From Burkholderia metallica (GTDB lineage: Bacteria > Pseudomonadota > Gammaproteobacteria > Burkholderiales > Burkholderiaceae): a stretch of 64,000 bases of DNA. This document shows, in pieces, positions 41,051-51,265 of the stretch; position 1 is the first letter of the stretch; every line of letters starts with the position of its first letter. The notes under the pieces were generated by a model that was not told the origin of the DNA, searched no databases, and saw only the letters and a list, made by a program, of their open reading frames with translations. The DNA is taken from assembly GCF_902832845.1 (NCBI RefSeq), contig NZ_CADFDB010000003.1, forward strand, positions 449,265-513,264. The letters run 5' to 3'. The translations under genes were made by a program, and so were the position numbers.

Positions 41051-41788
41051 TCATTGCCGGCTCGCGGCGACCGCCGCGACGACCGGGCCCGACAGCGCGT
41101 CGACGACGGGCTTCAGCAGGCTTTCGGGGCTGTCGGTCGTCCAGCCCTTGCTGTCCGAACCGACCAGTTCCACCTGCCCGGTGATGCGCCGCCTGGCCGG
41201 TGCGTCGTCGAACGCGCGCGCCACGGCAATGAACGCCGTCTTGGTCGCCGCGAAGCGCTGCTGATCGGTTTTCGCGTCCTTGCCGGCATTCATGATGGCG
41301 GCGCCAGGCGGTGTGACGTCGGCCACCTTGCACTCGAACCCGACCGTCGCGCGTTCCTGCCCGTCGCCGCCGGCACGCGGCGTGCGCTTCACGCCGGTGG
41401 CCTTGCATTGCGCGCGCTGCAACGCACCCGTGTACGCGACCAGCATCGAGTCGAGCGCCGGCGCCAGTGCCTCGCGCCCGGCATCCGACATCGACGCGAG
41501 CGTCTGTCCGAGCATCTGCTCGCGCATCTCGCCGTACATGTTGACCGGCAGCACCCTGTTCGCGGCATCCTTCGGTTCGGCGGCCGCGCGCACCGCCGCG
41601 TTGAATTGCTCGACCTTGGCCGCGTCGTTGTTGATGATGGCGCCGAGATAGACGTCGACCGTCTGTTCGGGCGTGAGCGACGCGGCGTGCGCCGCCGGCA
41701 GGACGCCGAGCGACAGTGCGCAGGCGGCCAGCGCGCAAACGAACGGATCGCGCAGACGGGCGGGCGCCGCGAATCGGGTAGCGGTCAT
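41051..41788 (-). CDS. Exported protein of unknown function
   Basis: I do not recognise this 245-residue protein. A signal peptide ends near residue 36 (CALSLGVLPAAHAA). The start of the mature part, LTPEQTVDVYLGAIINND, looks like a small alpha-beta barrel or NTF2-like fold. Two cysteines (AQCKATG and FECKVAD) could form a disulfide. It lies upstream of the other exported protein on the same strand and has a GAGAG site near the ATG at 41788. The C-terminal part is Ser/Ala-rich. Confidence 0.78.
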   Translation of the reverse strand: MTATRFAAPARLRDPFVCALAACALSLGVLPAAHAASLTPEQTVDVYLGAIINNDAAKVEQFNAAVRAAAEPKDAANRVLPVNMYGEMREQMLGQTLASMSDAGREALAPALDSMLVAYTGALQRAQCKATGVKRTPRAGGDGQERATVGFECKVADVTPPGAAIMNAGKDAKTDQQRFAATKTAFIAVARAFDDAPARRRITGQVELVGSDSKGWTTDSPESLLKPVVDALSGPVVAAVAASRQ

Positions 41789-41942
41789 GGGAGAACGGCC
41801 CTCTCTCGAATGATTGGTGTTGTGCGCCCGGCGCGGTGGCCGCGGCCGGGCTGACCGATTGTCGCGGAAAAAAGTACGCGATGAAAGGCTTTTGTCGGCC
41901 AGCCCGCGCTGGCGAAACGGCGAGCGACGCGCGCAAACGCAA

Positions 41943-41967
41943 AAAAGCCCGCGCGAAGCGGGCTTTT
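41943..41967 (-). terminator. Terminator after the barstar gene
   Basis: AAAAGCCCGC-GCGAA-GCGGGCTTTT is a perfect 10-bp hairpin with a T-run on the minus strand. It separates the RNase/barstar pair from the exported-protein genes. Confidence 0.85.
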
Positions 41968-42006
41968 GACGGATGTTTCGGTGAATCGGCGCGGGCCGAC
42001 GCGCGC

Positions 42007-42570
42007 TTATGCGAACGAGTAGAACACGCGGAACGCGACCTTGCGCTCGGCCCAGAATTCGGCCGCCTCGCGGAACACGTCGAGCAGCGTCTCGCGGCCT
42101 TCCTTGTCGAACTTCTGCGCGATCGGCAGCCCTTCGAGGACGATCACGAAACCGGGCTGCGCGCCGGCCTTCGCGACGAGGTCGGTCAGGGAGTCGTACA
42201 ACGCGTCATAGTTCTTCCCGAAATGTTTCGGGAACAGGAACGACGTCGCGATCGTTTCCATCACTTCCTGCTTCGACTGCGCGGCGCCGCAATACGCATA
42301 CAGGAAATGCTGGCCGAGCCGGCCGGCTTCGTCGGCAAGATCCTGCACGCGGAACGCGCGGATCGACTGCACGAGATTGGGTCGCACGGTCGTGAAAAGG
42401 CTCATAGGCTCCTCGTTCGATGAAAGCCCGGGCTCGGCTTCCGGTTGCTCCGGCGTGCCGCCAGCCTGCGCCGCCGCGTGCAGTTGGATCACGCGCTGAA
42501 ACAGGTTGCCGTCGCCGGCCGCGAACAGTTCCGCCGCCGCCGTTTCGTGCGCGTAGATGGAGTCGCTCAT
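42007..42570 (-). CDS. Barstar-family ribonuclease inhibitor with N-terminal extension
   Basis: The last 130 residues match barstar (KHFGKNYDALYDSLTDL, then LLDVFREAAEFWAERKVAFRVF), a cytoplasmic inhibitor of barnase-type RNases. From the ATG at 42570 the protein has 187 residues, about 55 more than the shorter start at 42405 (MSLFTTVRPN). The extension, MSDSIYAHETAAAELFAAG and beyond, uses almost only G/C-ending codons as in real genes, and its start lies only 16 bp after the RNase stop, so I favour the long form. The inhibitor protects the cell from the RNase upstream. Confidence 0.85.
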   Translation of the reverse strand: MSDSIYAHETAAAELFAAGDGNLFQRVIQLHAAAQAGGTPEQPEAEPGLSSNEEPMSLFTTVRPNLVQSIRAFRVQDLADEAGRLGQHFLYAYCGAAQSKQEVMETIATSFLFPKHFGKNYDALYDSLTDLVAKAGAQPGFVIVLEGLPIAQKFDKEGRETLLDVFREAAEFWAERKVAFRVFYSFA

Positions 42571-42586
42571 GCCATTCGTCCCGAAG

Positions 42587-43018
42587 TCATTCAACAATAC
42601 GTTTAAAACTGTTGTAGTGGTCGCCCGTGTAATAACAGTTGTCGATCCGGCGCAATGGGCCGCCGCAGACGATCCGGCGCGCACCGCGATTGCGGGCGCG
42701 CGGCGTGGGCACCGTGTATTCATGGTAGTAGCCGCGCTTCGCTTTCGGCAGGATCCGCTCGCGGTTGCCAAATACGACGCCGTCTTTCTCGTACGGATAG
42801 GGGCCGCCGGCGCTTATCAGGCCCAGCGTGGTCACGGCCTCGCGCGGAAGACGGGCGGTCGGAATCGTATCGAGCCCGCTCGCCGCCACGTCGGCCGGTA
42901 CGGCCTCCCGTGCGTAAGCGGCGGAAACCAGACTGCCCGTCGGCGTGCCGACGATACCCATCGCGAACATCGCGAAGACGGACGCGAGCGCGCCGTTGCG
43001 GAGCCACTTGCGTGCCAT
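42587..43018 (-). CDS. Secreted barnase/RNase Sa-type ribonuclease
   Basis: Guanyl-specific extracellular ribonuclease of 143 residues. A signal peptide (to about residue 36) is followed by the microbial RNase core. The expected catalytic residues are visible: E100 (HEYTV), R114/R115 (ARRIVC) and H134 (GDHYNSFKRI), and cysteines C118 and C128 could form the family disulfide. It is followed after 16 bp by a barstar-family inhibitor, so this is a toxin/inhibitor type pair. Its role may be nutrient release or competition; secretion beyond the periplasm is inferred from the family. Confidence 0.9.
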   Translation of the reverse strand: MARKWLRNGALASVFAMFAMGIVGTPTGSLVSAAYAREAVPADVAASGLDTIPTARLPREAVTTLGLISAGGPYPYEKDGVVFGNRERILPKAKRGYYHEYTVPTPRARNRGARRIVCGGPLRRIDNCYYTGDHYNSFKRIVE

Positions 43019-43196
43019 GAACCAGGGTTCCCGCTGTTAAATCAAGTAGTTGACGACCAACAAAGGCGTTAGCGTAGCGTTATTGGGCGCGCGAATCAAT
43101 GTCCGTTTGGGAATCGAAAGCCTGACGTCGCCCGGATTTACGAATTTCTTACCGAATTTAAACTACATTTATCTTACATAGGATAAAATACGGGCG

Positions 43197-43330
43197 GCAT
43201 CTCTCGTATGGCAAGACCCTGCCTCCTTGCCGCGCTCGCTACCCGGAGTGGAGAGATGCTGCTGTTGCTTTGAGGGAAGCGCGTTTGCGCCCTGCCCGAC
43301 GGCGTGCCCACGGTGGGCACGCCTCTTTTT
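43197..43330 (+). ncRNA. Candidate small RNA with C-rich loop
   Basis: A compact structure is visible. A closing 9-bp stem GCATCTCTC/GAGAGATGC (43197-43205 with 43251-43259) encloses GGCAA/TTGCC (43210-43214 with 43227-43231), whose loop reads GACCCTGCCTCC, complementary to a ribosome-binding site. A stem GGG-AA-GCGC/GCGC-CC follows, then a strong terminator GGCGTGCCC/GGGCACGCC with TCTTTTTG. An AT-rich, promoter-like stretch ending ATAGGATAAAAT lies just upstream. No known RNA family is recognised. Confidence 0.5.
43301..43330 (+). terminator. Terminator of the candidate small RNA
   Basis: GGCGTGCCC-ACGGT-GGGCACGCC, a perfect 9-bp stem, is followed by TCTTTTTG on the plus strand. Confidence 0.85.
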
Positions 43331-43354
43331 GCTTTTGTTTACAATTTCGCCCGC

Positions 43355-43396
43355 CGCGCCACGCCGGTTCGACCGGCCTGGCGCGTTCGTTTTTGC
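43355..43396 (+). terminator. Second hairpin with T-run before the maeB stop
   Basis: CGCGCCA/TGGCGCG with inner GCCGGT/ACCGGC is followed by TTCGTTTTTGC on the plus strand. It may be a backup terminator that protects the convergent maeB gene. Confidence 0.65.
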
Positions 43397-45697
<2,301 letters not shown>

Positions 45698-45873
45698 GTG
45701 TCTCGTGACGGGCGGATTAGAATAACTGTTCGACGGCATTGTAGCGCCAATCATCGGCCGCCAGCCCGGCGATTCGGGTGCAACAGCCGCGACAAAAATG
45801 GTCCGAATGGTGCGGAAGCGCCGCCGTTCGCCTCGTACAATGCCGTTCCCTTCCACCTTTCGGGTCACCCGCC

Positions 45874-46872
45874 GTGCCAGCCGCCCTCTCCGAGTTTTCG
45901 CTGATCGAACGCTTCTTCACGCGCCGCGCCGCGCAGGGCGCCCGTGCGTCGACGCTCGGCATCGGTGACGATTGCGCGTTGATCGCGCCCCGATCCGGGA
46001 AATTGCTGGCGATTTCGACGGACATGCTGGTGGAAGGCCGCCACTTCTTCCCCGACGTCGCGCCCGACGCGCTCGGCCACAAGACGCTCGCGGTCAACCT
46101 GTCCGACCTTGCGGCGATGGGCGCCGAGCCGCGCGCGTTCACGCTCGCGTGCGCGTTGCCGCGCGCCGACGCGGCGTGGCTGGAAGCGTTCAGCAACGGA
46201 CTGTTCGCGCTCGCGGAACGCTACGGCTGCGAGCTGATCGGCGGCGACACGACGAGCGGGCCGCTGAACCTGTGCGTGACCGTGTTCGGCGAAGTCGCGC
46301 CCGATGCTGCGCTGCGCCGCGACGCCGCGCGCGACGGCGACGACGTGTGGGTGTCGGGCACGCTCGGCGATGCCCGCGCGGGGCTCGGCGTCGCGCGCGG
46401 CGAATGGGCGGCCGGCGCGAACGAAGCGGCTGCGTTCCGACGCGCGCTCGAGCGCCCCGAGCCGCGCATCGCGCTCGGCCTCGGGCTCGCGGGCGTCGCG
46501 CACGCGGCGCTCGACATCTCGGACGGCCTCGCCGGCGACCTGCAGCACATCCTCGTCCGCTCGAACGTGCGTGCCGAGATCGATGCCGACGCGGTGCCGC
46601 GCTCGGCCGCGCTCGCGACGCTGCCGCCCGACGTGCAGCGCCGCTGCACGCTGGCCGGCGGCGACGACTACGAACTCTGCTTCACCGCGCCGGCCGCGGC
46701 CCGCGCGGCGGTCGACGCGGCGGGCAGGACGGCCGGCGTGGCGGTCACGCGAATCGGTACAATACGCGCGTTGTCCGCGCCGTCGGAGCAGCCCGCGATC
46801 GCGTGGCGCGACGCCGCCGGCGCGCCCCTCGCCCTCACGTTGCACGGCTTCGACCACTTCCATGCAGACTGA
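45874..46872 (+). CDS. thiL: Thiamine-monophosphate kinase
   Basis: Phosphorylates thiamine monophosphate to thiamine diphosphate, 332 residues. The PurM/ThiL fold motifs are present: GIGDDCALI near residue 28, STDMLVEGRHF near 47, and GGDTTSG near 120. The GTG at 45874 (MPAALSEFSLIERFF) gives the usual N-terminus. TACAAT at 45836-45841 may be its -10. It overlaps pgpA by 11 bases, so the two are co-transcribed. Confidence 0.94.
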   Translation: MPAALSEFSLIERFFTRRAAQGARASTLGIGDDCALIAPRSGKLLAISTDMLVEGRHFFPDVAPDALGHKTLAVNLSDLAAMGAEPRAFTLACALPRADAAWLEAFSNGLFALAERYGCELIGGDTTSGPLNLCVTVFGEVAPDAALRRDAARDGDDVWVSGTLGDARAGLGVARGEWAAGANEAAAFRRALERPEPRIALGLGLAGVAHAALDISDGLAGDLQHILVRSNVRAEIDADAVPRSAALATLPPDVQRRCTLAGGDDYELCFTAPAAARAAVDAAGRTAGVAVTRIGTIRALSAPSEQPAIAWRDAAGAPLALTLHGFDHFHAD

Positions 46873-47416
46873 CCCGACGCCCGCGCAAGCCGCAGCCGAA
46901 CCCGGCGCCGCCGCATCCGGCAGCCACGCGCCGCAGCGCGCGACCGCGCGCTTCATGCTGTCGCACCCGGCGCACCTCGTGTCGCTCGGCTTCGGCAGCG
47001 GGCTCGCGCCGATCATGCCCGGCACGTTCGGCTCGCTGTTCGGCTGGCTCACGTTCGTCGTGCTCAACCGCTACCTGACGGTGCCCGAATGGTGGGCGCT
47101 GATCGCGGTCGGCGTCGCGGCGGGCACGTGGGTCACCGGTTTCACCGCGACGAAGATGGGCACGGCCGATCCGGGCGCCGTCGTGTGGGACGAGATCGTC
47201 GCGATCTGGCTCGTGATGCTGTTCGTCACGCCCGCGACCTTCATCGGCCAGCTGTGGGCGTTCGTCGTGTTCCGCTTCTTCGACATGCTCAAGCCGCCGC
47301 CGATCCGCTACTTCGACCGTCGCCTGAAAGGCGGCGTCGGCATCATGGTCGACGACCTCGTCGCCGCGTTCATGACGCTGCTCGTGATCGCCCTGTGGCG
47401 CTCCGTCGCCGGCTGA
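46862..47416 (+). CDS. pgpA: Phosphatidylglycerophosphatase A
   Basis: Membrane enzyme that dephosphorylates phosphatidylglycerophosphate to phosphatidylglycerol, 184 residues. The family motifs GSGLAPIMPGTFGSL, then DPGAVVWDEIVAIW and FFDMLKPPPIRYFD are clear, with several membrane helices. It overlaps the thiL stop and is followed by pncC after about 31 bp. A proline/alanine-rich N-terminal extension of about 30 residues precedes the domain. Confidence 0.95.
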   Translation: MQTDPTPAQAAAEPGAAASGSHAPQRATARFMLSHPAHLVSLGFGSGLAPIMPGTFGSLFGWLTFVVLNRYLTVPEWWALIAVGVAAGTWVTGFTATKMGTADPGAVVWDEIVAIWLVMLFVTPATFIGQLWAFVVFRFFDMLKPPPIRYFDRRLKGGVGIMVDDLVAAFMTLLVIALWRSVAG

Positions 47417-47447
47417 CCGATTTCCCGACTCCCGTTTCCCGACGCGC

Positions 47448-47948
47448 ATGCCAACCGATTCCGTCGTCCATCAGCTTGCGATCCGCGCAGGCAACAAGCT
47501 GCGTGACGAGCACCTCGCGCTCGCCACCGCCGAATCCTGCACCGGCGGCATGATCGCCGCCGCGATCACCGACATCTCCGGCAGCAGCCAGTGGTTCGAG
47601 CGCGGCTTCGTCACGTATTCGAACCAGGCCAAGATCGAGATGATCGGAGTGCCGCCCGAGCTGATCGACAAGCACGGCGCCGTCAGCGAGCCCGTCGCGC
47701 GCGCGATGGCCGAAGGCGCGCTGCGCAACAGCCGCGCGCAGGTCGCGCTGTCCGTGACCGGCATCGCGGGCCCCGCCGGCGGCAGCGAGAAGAAGCCGGT
47801 CGGCACCGTGTCGTTCGGCTGGAGCAACCGGCTGCATACCGACGTCGAGACGTTGGTGTTCAAGGGCGACCGCGAGCAGATCCGCACGCAGGCGGCCGCG
47901 CATGCGCTGCGCGGGCTGCTGAAGCTGCTCGACGAGCGCGAGGGCTGA
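47448..47948 (+). CDS. pncC: Nicotinamide-nucleotide amidohydrolase (CinA C-terminal family)
   Basis: Converts NMN to nicotinic acid mononucleotide in NAD salvage, 166 residues. It is the stand-alone CinA C-terminal domain, with TAESCTGGMIAAAITDISGSS near residue 26 and GIAGPAGGSEKKPVGTV near 105. It is the last gene of the thiL-pgpA-pncC run and is convergent with the HAD phosphatase gene. Confidence 0.95.
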   Translation: MPTDSVVHQLAIRAGNKLRDEHLALATAESCTGGMIAAAITDISGSSQWFERGFVTYSNQAKIEMIGVPPELIDKHGAVSEPVARAMAEGALRNSRAQVALSVTGIAGPAGGSEKKPVGTVSFGWSNRLHTDVETLVFKGDREQIRTQAAAHALRGLLKLLDEREG

Positions 47949-47984
47949 CCGGGCCGGGGCGTCTACCCCGCCCCGCGTGCCCGC

Positions 47985-49043
47985 TTACTGGATCGCGTCG
48001 GGCTTCACGACGATCCAGTTCTTGTCCGCCGTGACCGGCAGGCCGAGCGCCTTCTGCTGCGCGGCCGATTCGTCCGACCATGCGCGGATCTGCGCCATCT
48101 GCTTGTCCTTCTTGTTCACCCACACACGCACGCCGCCGCGTGCGACGTCGGTCGCGTTCAGCAGCATGTAGCCGTCGGAAGTGGGCGTGTCGCCCGCGAC
48201 GAGCACCGGCTTCTTCCACTGGTCGATCCAGCCGACGATCGAACCGAGCTTGCCTTCGTACCACGTCATCGGGTTCATCAGGAACGGCGTGATCACCAGG
48301 CTGCGGTTCGCGGCCTCGTCGTACTTGCCGGCCTTGATCTGCAGCCGCGACGTGGTCAGCGCGCCGGTCGCCGGGTTGCGCAGCAGCGTCGTCACGCCGA
48401 TCACGTTCTGCGGCTTCACGTTGTAGCCGTACTTCGGGTCGGACAGTACGAGCCGCGCGAGCTCCTCGTGCGCGGCCGTCATCACGTAGACGTCGATGCC
48501 GTTCTCGCGCAGCGCGTTGTACAGCTCCTGCATCCCGCGGAAGAAGCGCGGCGGGTTCACCGTGCCGTCGACCACCTTGTCGCCCTGCCAGTAGCGGATC
48601 GGGATCGGCTTGCCGTCGGCGAGCATCGCGTCGACGTGGCGCTTCAGGTCGGCCAGCGACTGTCCGGCGAACGCCTGCGCGATCCACGGGTAGCAGACCA
48701 GGTCGTCGATCTCGCACAGCCGGTAGTAATAGCTCGTCAACGACTCCCGGTAGTCGGCCGAGTCCTTGAACGGGATCAGCTTCAGCGACGGGTCGAGCGT
48801 GTCGCGCGTCAGCACGCCGTGGTTCTCGAGGTACGGCAGCAGCGATTCCTCGAGGTCGTAGCGGTAGGTCGTGTTGTCGGCATCGAACACCGCGTAGTCG
48901 CCGCGGTGCGCGTGCGCGGCGATCATCGCGTTCAGCGCCTTCGCGCTGTCGGCCGGCCAGTGCGACAGATCCGCCGCATGGGCGAATGTCATGCACAGCG
49001 ATGCGGCGAACGCGCTCAGCAGACGGCGGGACAGCTTGGGCAT
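47985..49043 (-). CDS. Exported HAD-superfamily phosphatase, phosphorylcholine-phosphatase-like
   Basis: A HAD hydrolase of 352 residues with a signal peptide (MPKLSRRLLSAFAASLCMTFAHAA). Motif I is D54-A-D56-N-T (VFDADNTTYRY), and a motif IV-like GDTPTSDGYML is near residue 295. The architecture and the DxDNTTY motif recall the periplasmic phosphorylcholine phosphatase PchP of Pseudomonas, but the substrate is not proven. The ATG at 49043 has AGGGAG upstream. It is convergent with pncC and lies downstream of pyrF on the same strand. Confidence 0.82.
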   Translation of the reverse strand: MPKLSRRLLSAFAASLCMTFAHAADLSHWPADSAKALNAMIAAHAHRGDYAVFDADNTTYRYDLEESLLPYLENHGVLTRDTLDPSLKLIPFKDSADYRESLTSYYYRLCEIDDLVCYPWIAQAFAGQSLADLKRHVDAMLADGKPIPIRYWQGDKVVDGTVNPPRFFRGMQELYNALRENGIDVYVMTAAHEELARLVLSDPKYGYNVKPQNVIGVTTLLRNPATGALTTSRLQIKAGKYDEAANRSLVITPFLMNPMTWYEGKLGSIVGWIDQWKKPVLVAGDTPTSDGYMLLNATDVARGGVRVWVNKKDKQMAQIRAWSDESAAQQKALGLPVTADKNWIVVKPDAIQ

Positions 49044-49247
49044 GGCATCACTCCCTTTCTTGACGTTATCGTTACGGATCGATGACAAGCGGCAGCATCG
49101 CGCGATTGGCGTGCGGGGATGCGGTGCGGAAGCGACGGGAAGTTGTCAGCGTGCGCCAGTGACGCGCCGGGCGGACGGAAGGCGCGGGAAGAGGAAGGGA
49201 AGCGGAAGGAAAGCGGCCGTGCCCGCGCGGGCGAGCCGGCCGGAGCC

Positions 49248-49276
49248 GGCGGCCCGGGCGCGTTGCCCGGGCCGCC
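49248..49276 (-). terminator. GC-rich hairpin after pyrF
   Basis: GGCGGCCCGGGC/GCCCGGGCCGCC, a perfect 12-bp stem with a five-base loop, lies 12 bases after the pyrF stop. It has no T-run, so its termination strength is uncertain. Confidence 0.5.
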
Positions 49277-49287
49277 GTTGCAACCGA

Positions 49288-50115
49288 TCAGCGATGCGCG
49301 TTGATCGTGTCGCGCGTCTTCTGCGCGGCGAGCGCCGCGGCTTCGGCGAAATCCTCGCCCTTGCTCGCGTACAGGATCGCGCGCGACGAGTTGATCATCA
49401 TGCCGGTGCCGTCGGCCGTGCGGCCCGCGTTGACGGTCGCCTGCACGTCGCCGCCCTGCGCGCCGATGCCGGGGATCAGCAGCGGCATGTCGCCGACGAT
49501 CCCGCGCACGATCTCGATTTCCTTCGGGAACGTCGCGCCGACCACGAGGCCGAGCTGGCCGTTCTTCGCGTTCCACCGGTTCGCCGCGAGATCGGCGACG
49601 ACCTGGTACAGCGGCCGGCCGTTCGTGTCGAGGAATTGCAGATCCGAGCCGCCCGGGTTCGACGTGCGGCACAGCACGATCACGCCCTTGCCTTCGTGCT
49701 CGAAGTACGGCTCGACCGAGTCGTAGCCCATGTACGGGTTCACCGTGACGGCGTCCGCGCGATAGCGCTCGAACGCTTCGCGCGCGTACTGCTCGGCCGT
49801 GCTGCCGATGTCGCCGCGCTTCGCGTCGAGGATCACGGGCAGGCCCGGATGCTGGAGGTGGATGTGCGCGATCAGCCGCTCGAGCTGGTCTTCCGCGCGG
49901 TGCGCGGCGAAGTACGCGATCTGCGGCTTGAACGCGCTCGCATACTGCGCGGTCGCATCGACGATCTGCCGGCAGAATTCGAAGATCGCGTCGGGCTGGC
50001 CGTCGAACTGCACGGGAAAGCGCGACGGCTCGGGATCGAGGCCGACGCACAGCAGCGAATTCGTGCGCTGCCACGCGGCGCGCAGCGATTCGATGAAAGT
50101 AAGCGGGGAAGACAT
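49288..50115 (-). CDS. pyrF: Orotidine 5'-phosphate decarboxylase (type 2)
   Basis: Last step of UMP synthesis, decarboxylating OMP. It has 275 residues, larger than the E. coli type and matching the type 2 family. The catalytic [16 protein letters not shown] motif is near residue 87, with [12 protein letters not shown] near 215. The ATG at 50115 ([16 protein letters not shown]) is the family start. It lies 39 bp after galM on the same strand. Confidence 0.96.
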   Translation of the reverse strand: MSSPLTFIESLRAAWQRTNSLLCVGLDPEPSRFPVQFDGQPDAIFEFCRQIVDATAQYASAFKPQIAYFAAHRAEDQLERLIAHIHLQHPGLPVILDAKRGDIGSTAEQYAREAFERYRADAVTVNPYMGYDSVEPYFEHEGKGVIVLCRTSNPGGSDLQFLDTNGRPLYQVVADLAANRWNAKNGQLGLVVGATFPKEIEIVRGIVGDMPLLIPGIGAQGGDVQATVNAGRTADGTGMMINSSRAILYASKGEDFAEAAALAAQKTRDTINAHR

Positions 50116-50154
50116 GGCGGGTACTCGCGGCAAACCGTTGGTAGACCGCGTATT

Positions 50155-51216
50155 TTACCCGCGTCGACGGCGCCCTTCGCGCGAAGCGGCATTGCCGCGC
50201 GCATCGGCGCGCTCGATGGTGAACGCGAACCGCCGCGTGAGCCGCTCGCCGGGCCCGAGCAGCGTCATCCCGTGCGCGGCCGCGCCGCCCGGCAGGTTCA
50301 CCGCATTGATCGGATGATCGACCGGCTCGAAGCAGAAGAAATCCTCGCCGGGCGGCGTATAGAGCACGTACACGTCGGCGTCGGCCGCGACCGTCAGCGA
50401 CAGCCCGCGGCGCGGCCAGCTCACCGTCGCCCGGCCGCCCCAGCCGGTGAACGCATGATTGACGAGCGCGGCCGGCAGCGGATACGCGACGCCGAACTGC
50501 CAGGCCGGCGGCACGCTCACGTGCCGCACCGGCAGGAAATCGGCGCCCGACAGCCACAGCCCGCCGGCCGCCGCCGCCAGCTCGGTCACCGTATCGCGCA
50601 CGACGAACGGATGGACGCCGAGCCCGAACGGCAGCCGCGTCCGCCCCGCGTTCTCGATCGTCAGCGCGATCGACAGCGTCGCGTCGTCGAGTTCGAACGT
50701 CTGGATCGCGCGAAACGCATACGGCGCGCCGGCGCTCCGATCGAGCGACAGTTGCAGCGACGTGCCGGTCGCATCGTCCACCTGCCACGGCGCGAGCCAG
50801 CCGTCGCCGTGGATCGGCAGCGGCTCGTCGCGGCGATTGCGCGGCACCGCGACGCTGCGCCCGTCGCACTCGAAGCGCCCGTCGCCGATCCGGTTCGAGT
50901 AAGGCAGCAGCGGGTAGCACGCGAGCTCGTTCGGGTCGGTCGCCGTCTCCGGGTGCTCGCAGCGGCGGAACACCGGCATCAGCGCGCCGTTGTCGCCGCG
51001 CCAGTCGAAGCGCGCGATGCCGCCGCCGAGATGCGGCAGCACGTCGAGCCGCAGCGACGCGTTCGACAGCGTGAGCGCCGCCGCATGCGCGGCGCCGACG
51101 CCCTGCGCGAACGCGGCCGTCTGCGGGCCGGGGCTGACCGGCTGCGCGGCGGCGGCCAGGCGCGCTCGGCGCGACTGGCTGGTGGACGACGATGCGCGCG
51201 AGGACGTGGCGGTCAT
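50155..51216 (-). CDS. Aldose 1-epimerase family protein
   Basis: GalM-family mutarotase of 353 residues, interconverting alpha and beta anomers of hexoses. Features include ELACYPLLPYSNRIGDGRF with a substrate-binding arginine, PIHGDGWLAPWQV with a histidine and tryptophan, and GVHPFVV. About 45 residues of Ser/Ala/Arg-rich sequence precede the domain. It is the last gene of the sugar cluster, fitting a supply of the right anomer to a dehydrogenase. Confidence 0.9.
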   Translation of the reverse strand: MTATSSRASSSTSQSRRARLAAAAQPVSPGPQTAAFAQGVGAAHAAALTLSNASLRLDVLPHLGGGIARFDWRGDNGALMPVFRRCEHPETATDPNELACYPLLPYSNRIGDGRFECDGRSVAVPRNRRDEPLPIHGDGWLAPWQVDDATGTSLQLSLDRSAGAPYAFRAIQTFELDDATLSIALTIENAGRTRLPFGLGVHPFVVRDTVTELAAAAGGLWLSGADFLPVRHVSVPPAWQFGVAYPLPAALVNHAFTGWGGRATVSWPRRGLSLTVAADADVYVLYTPPGEDFFCFEPVDHPINAVNLPGGAAAHGMTLLGPGERLTRRFAFTIERADARGNAASREGRRRRG

Positions 51217-51265
51217 GGTGAACTCCTTTCCTTCGTCGAAGAAACGATGCGGGTCGTGCGAACGG

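Larger units (their letters stand above)
43019..43396. other. Intergenic region between the RNase gene and maeB
   Basis: No protein gene is seen in these 378 bases. The RNase-proximal part is AT-rich (43140-43190) and may hold promoters in both directions. The plus strand carries the candidate small RNA at 43197-43330 and a second strong hairpin at 43355-43385 followed by TTCGTTTTTG. The five-codon frame ATG CTG CTG TTG CTT TGA (43256-43273) follows a GGAG but sits inside a stem. Confidence 0.5.

Noticed and set aside
40101-41942. A 613-codon frame joining both exported-protein genes
   Set aside because: The N-terminal part lies over the second gene in another frame and looks like a shadow; the signal peptide at 40934 marks the true start.
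43256-43273. Five-codon frame ATG CTG CTG TTG CTT TGA as a leucine attenuator peptide
   Set aside because: It follows a GGAG but lies within a stem and there is no downstream gene on that strand to regulate.
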